From: Emticicia sp. BO119
GTDB lineage: Bacteria; Bacteroidota; Bacteroidia; Cytophagales; Spirosomataceae
NCBI RefSeq assembly: GCF_013912375.1
Contig: NZ_JACETV010000016.1
Location: 1,530 to 57,136 of the forward strand
DNA length: 55,607 bases
Direction of reading: 5' to 3'
Positions 54,201-55,607 of this stretch are shown one piece after another. The position numbers and the translations under genes were made by a program. Numbering within the stretch: position 1 is the stretch's first letter; every line of letters begins with the position of its first letter. The notes below the pieces were generated by a model. That model saw nothing but the letters and a program-made list of their open reading frames with translations. It ran no database searches and was not told the origin of the DNA.

Positions 54201-55607
54201 ACAGGTAACAGTAAATAGTCTTCCGTCGGCTCCAACAGCCGTGAATGGAAGCAGATGTGGTACAGGTACAGTAAATTTGGCAACCACAGGTTGTAGCGGT
54301 ACCGTAACCTGGTATGCTTCTTCAACAGCCACTTCAAGCCTTGCTACAGGAACCAACTACACTACACCGAGCATCAGTACTAACACTACTTATTATGTAA
54401 CCTGTACAGTAAATGGTTGTGTAAGTGGCTCACGTACAGCAGTAACTGCTACAGTAAATACAATTCCTACCGCAACTGCCACAGGAGATGTAGCGTGTGC
54501 TGGTAGTACTATCAATTTATCGGCAAGTGGAGGAAGTACCTATAGCTGGGTTGGTCCTGCAAGTTTTAGTTCTACACTACAGAATCCAACCAGACCTAAT
54601 GCCACTACCACTATGAGTGGAGTTTACACAGTAACTGTCACATCTGCGCAAGCTTGTACTGCTACCGCTACGGCTACTGTAACAGTTAACCCAACACCAA
54701 CGCCAGGTATTTCGGGTAATACCAATATTTGTATAGGACAGTCAACAACCTTAACTGCAAATGGAGGAGAAAGTTATCTGTGGAGTACAGGAGAGACTAC
54801 AACAAGTATTAATGTTAGCCCGTCTACCTCTACAGTTTATACGGTAACAGCCTATACTACCAATAGTAGTTATACTAATTTAGTAACTGATCAGGCGATT
54901 TTTAATGCAGCAAATTTTAATTATATCAACTCTTCGGCTTCTTACGCTGGTCCACAGAATTTATTTGATGCAGTTGATAATACAGGAGTTAACACTTTTC
55001 ATGCAACAAGAATAACTAATGGTCAGGATTGGGGAATAGGCTATGCATTAGGTGGAGACTATCTGATTACTTCATTAAGTCTTGATGGAAGAAACGATTG
55101 TTGTACAGACAGAGCCAAAGGTGGGGTGATGCAGATATGGAAAAATGGCTCAATGGTTTATCAGAGTAGCATTGTCAGTGGCTCCGGTAACGGTGTAATT
55201 AGTACCAGCCCTGTACCAAATGTAATAGGAGACGAAATACGATATATTTTCTTAAATGGAGCCAATACAACCAGCGGAGAAACCACACTTAATTTTGCGG
55301 AATGGATTGTTGGAGGTGCAAAAGTATGCTCAGCTAACACTCAGGTAACAGTAACTGTAAATCCTATACCTACGATAACAGCGGGTTCAAACACCCCTGT
55401 CTGTGTAGGTCAGACTTTGAACTTAACTTCATCAGGAGGCACAAGTTACTCATGGGCAGGGCCGAATGGTTATACCTCAACAACTCAGAATCCAAATATC
55501 AGCAATGTAACCAGTGCGGCAACAGGTATATACACAGTAACTGTAACGAATGCCAGTGGTTGTAGTGCCACAGCGACCACCTCAGTAGTGATTAATGCCT
55601 TACCAAC
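48250..55607 (+). CDS. Giant SprB-like adhesin, 5' part, with nested PA14 and F-type-lectin-like domains
   Basis: More than 2452 codons; the 3' end lies outside the window. The only start between the in-frame TAG at 48247 and the signal sequence (IGLSVCLFLSLFSSAFSQ) is GTG at 48250, with an N-extension of about 30 residues. Order: N-terminal region; SprB repeat split by a PA14 domain (PA14 about 49021-49500); twelve Ig-like modules of types A and B in A-B-B order (about 49678-52550); two SprB-like repeats (to about 53040); a jelly-roll, carbohydrate-binding-like domain (about 53086-53660; NDWAIDDIAIIQC); further Ig modules; an Ig module split by an F-type-lectin-like domain (about 54865-55330); and another A module at the edge. 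T9SS-exported stalk with glycan-binding units is the likely role. Stop codons are absent throughout frame 1. Confidence 0.9.
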   Translation, partial: MSIVIENNYCSPKFIDLKRSLFWQTYANHKCAIGLSVCLFLSLFSSAFSQNTIASQSSQNIISAVADSNQGLSDQNNAILALSNTTGNEVKIYTEGEKFFNRNLSATFEKPSAFVSGDVVACSNVTSAGYISTSDNQTIQIFCATSYNPSSFNNYASASGGSGTLYYQWQYSTDNYNWTDISGAVYSTYNPSTLSTLTYFRRLARRYECTTWLASNTLIIAVNMLPSVSLSKTDPTCGLSNGTITATGSGGIIGLGAITYQKWNSISGTTVANLTSNYNYPNNPSSTTTLTEMEADVDQADNFGARMIGYITPTITGTYYFWISSDDNGELWLSSNESASNKTKIAYHTSYTGSREWNKFSTQKSAAISLVAGEIYYIEAIYKEGGGGDNLAIGWAKPGESTTSPSEVIPIDAIRPYQTSSVTTPTYQYSIDGTNFQTSNVFSGLAAGTYTITIKDVYGCTATSSVTLSGTTLSVTANSNNPLCVGQTLNLTGSASPTASTYKWTGPGGFTSTSQNPNRTNATTAMSGTYTLAATFSGCTATVTATTAVTVSTLPSTPGTIGATRCGTGTVTLSASGCAGTYRWYNVSNGGSSLGTGSNFTTPGISSTTTYYVECNVSSCTSSRASAIATVNANPSPTATGDTECEGSTIILGSTGGTSYTWVGPNSFTSNLQNPTIANGTTNMSGVYTVTVTNAAGCTETATASVLVTAIPSAPTGSDVVRCGTGTVTLTASGCSSGTYTWFANATTSTSLATGTTYTTPGISSTTTYYVSCTVNGCVSPGRGAINAIVTSPPSAPDVVNGSRCGTGSVALSASGCSGTYAWYTATTGGSSIGSGSTFNTPGISSTTTYYVECNFGCLSSRSAVTATINAIPAATATGDTECEGTTVVLASSGGASYLWSGPNGFTSNLQNPTIANSTTNMSGLYTVTVTSAAGCTATATASVLVKPIPGAPGGNDVARCGTGTVTLTATGCSGTYTWYANATTSTSLATGATYTTPSISTTTMYYVSCTLNGCVSTTRGSMNAIVTTPPSAPTTVDNSRCGTGTVTLSASGCAGTYSWYAAATGGSALGSGSTFTTPGISSTTTYYVECNFGCVSTRAAAIATINALPSITTTGDTECEGSTIVLGASGGVSYSWTGPNSFTSTLQNPTIPNSTTSMSGIYTVTVTNAAGCTATATASVLVKPIPGAPAGNDNSRCGTGTVTISATGCSGGTYTWYAAASGGSSLGTGSSYTTPSISSTTTYYVSCTVNGCTSTTRGSADATIKPIPSAPTTSPVSRCGTGSVTISADNCAGTVNWYAAASGGSSLGTGNYTTPSLTAPSTTTYYAACTVNGCVSTSRTALTVTVLTPPTASASNTGTHCLGTTFKLIGGGNGESFSWSGPNGFSSSEQSPLVNSATSAMAGVYTLTVTASNGCTATATTNMVINSSCTSVCTTPIAVQPTNPSSCSGTDGYIFVTEYSAGPYYENSIDGVTWYNSEKTYSSLGVGYYTIFIRDKTSKIVCRTISAVLTSSTSSYFTGATTTSATSCSATDGKIVLQGVLGTDDVSWISSTSRTYVKVSTLSPSNTISNLAQGTYYVIVSRGGNPLCYSERRVTVGNSGTPCPTGLCTISKNTNLFPGGDFGSGSSVTGPSLSPGETQYSYAPMNCDSPNDGNYTITNTTDCNGSASGGKIFTTWDILTQDHTTGDSNGYMMIVNASYNPDIVIERTVTNLCPNTRYEYSLWIYNLCPAADAAGCTIKPNLTFLVDGVGKYTTGDITGTTWQQVGFTFTTGNSTTSTFSIRNNATGGQGNDWAIDDIAIIQCLPAITQSANITKCIGTTGQTISATVTDGSTQYTYYKWQQSTDGGTTWTDLTSGTSTTFTSGAYTVSYTLPTITAAMNGRKYKIVVGTSLSNLANSDCSYDGTETTLTVPVIIVTPSANQTICTGSSATITASASGGTSPYTYSWSNGLGSGTSKTVSPTSTTVYTITVTDANGCTATATTQVTVNSLPSAPTAVNGSRCGTGTVNLATTGCSGTVTWYASSTATSSLATGTNYTTPSISTNTTYYVTCTVNGCVSGSRTAVTATVNTIPTATATGDVACAGSTINLSASGGSTYSWVGPASFSSTLQNPTRPNATTTMSGVYTVTVTSAQACTATATATVTVNPTPTPGISGNTNICIGQSTTLTANGGESYLWSTGETTTSINVSPSTSTVYTVTAYTTNSSYTNLVTDQAIFNAANFNYINSSASYAGPQNLFDAVDNTGVNTFHATRITNGQDWGIGYALGGDYLITSLSLDGRNDCCTDRAKGGVMQIWKNGSMVYQSSIVSGSGNGVISTSPVPNVIGDEIRYIFLNGANTTSGETTLNFAEWIVGGAKVCSANTQVTVTVNPIPTITAGSNTPVCVGQTLNLTSSGGTSYSWAGPNGYTSTTQNPNISNVTSAATGIYTVTVTNASGCSATATTSVVINALP
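49678..52550 (+). repeat. A-B-B super-repeats of Ig-like modules
   Basis: Type A modules (xGDTECEG...GPNxFTSxLQNPT...SGxYTVTVTNAAGC) start near 50170, 50884, 51595 and about 52318, 711-723 bp apart. Between them lie two type B modules (RCGTGTVTLSASGC...TTTYYVECNFGC). The first A-B pair (from 49678) lacks the second B. Copies are highly similar, so the array probably grew by duplication of the three-module block. Confidence 0.85.

Noticed and set aside
49752-54356. Minus-strand frames inside the right adhesin
   Set aside because: Same effect: shadows of repetitive Thr/Gly/Cys codons.

Overview
The window is AT-rich and reads as a Bacteroidota chromosome, most likely Cytophagales. The evidence is type IX secretion system (T9SS) parts and cargo, gliding/SprB-type giant adhesins, a GLPGLI/TonB-receptor pair, a pyrG-yidC neighbourhood, and promoters of the Bacteroidota form TTTG-N21-TAnnTTTG (most clearly before metK and the NlpC/P60 gene). 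I saw no rRNA, tRNA, CRISPR array, insertion sequence or prophage.

Layout. 1-4077: the 3' part of a repetitive adhesin (73-residue Cys-rich modules, DUF11-like stalk, type B T9SS sorting domain). 4230-10864: a secreted sugar-dehydrogenase-like protein with three PA14 domains and a type A sorting domain, then a PorE-like TPR/propeller/OmpA protein. 10995-12203: an RluA-type pseudouridine synthase convergent with a DUF4286 gene. 12344-17967: a surface-glycan-like cluster (YfhO-like, GT2, FkbM, DNRLRE protein). 18059-19541: an ECF sigma factor and RskA-like anti-sigma factor. 19816-26180: agmatine deiminase, a small protein, two periplasmic parvulin chaperones and a MoxR ATPase. 26278-30848 (minus): small proteins, GLPGLI and an outer-membrane receptor. 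31195-33458: an NlpC/P60 hydrolase and metK, with a structured leader before metK. 33649-40028 (minus): a PBP1/TPR protein, yidC, pyrG and a lipoprotein. 40215-44874: MpaB-like oxygenase, TetR, ABC1 kinase and a 5'-nucleotidase lipoprotein. 44951-47959: a tight four-gene unit of two LVIVD lipoproteins, an outer-membrane protein and PorQ. 48250 to the end: the 5' 7.4 kb of a second giant adhesin.

Main theme: cell-surface export. The window holds T9SS machinery or accessories (PorQ, PorE-like), periplasmic folding factors (two SurA/PpiC proteins), YidC, and T9SS cargo of both sorting types. The most interesting signals are domains nested inside other domains. The right-hand adhesin carries a PA14 domain inside an SprB repeat and an F-type-lectin-like domain (H...RNDCCTDR) inside an Ig-like module. 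One of the chaperones carries an OmpA-like peptidoglycan-binding domain inside its C-terminal region. The metK leader is a good candidate for a SAM-sensing RNA.
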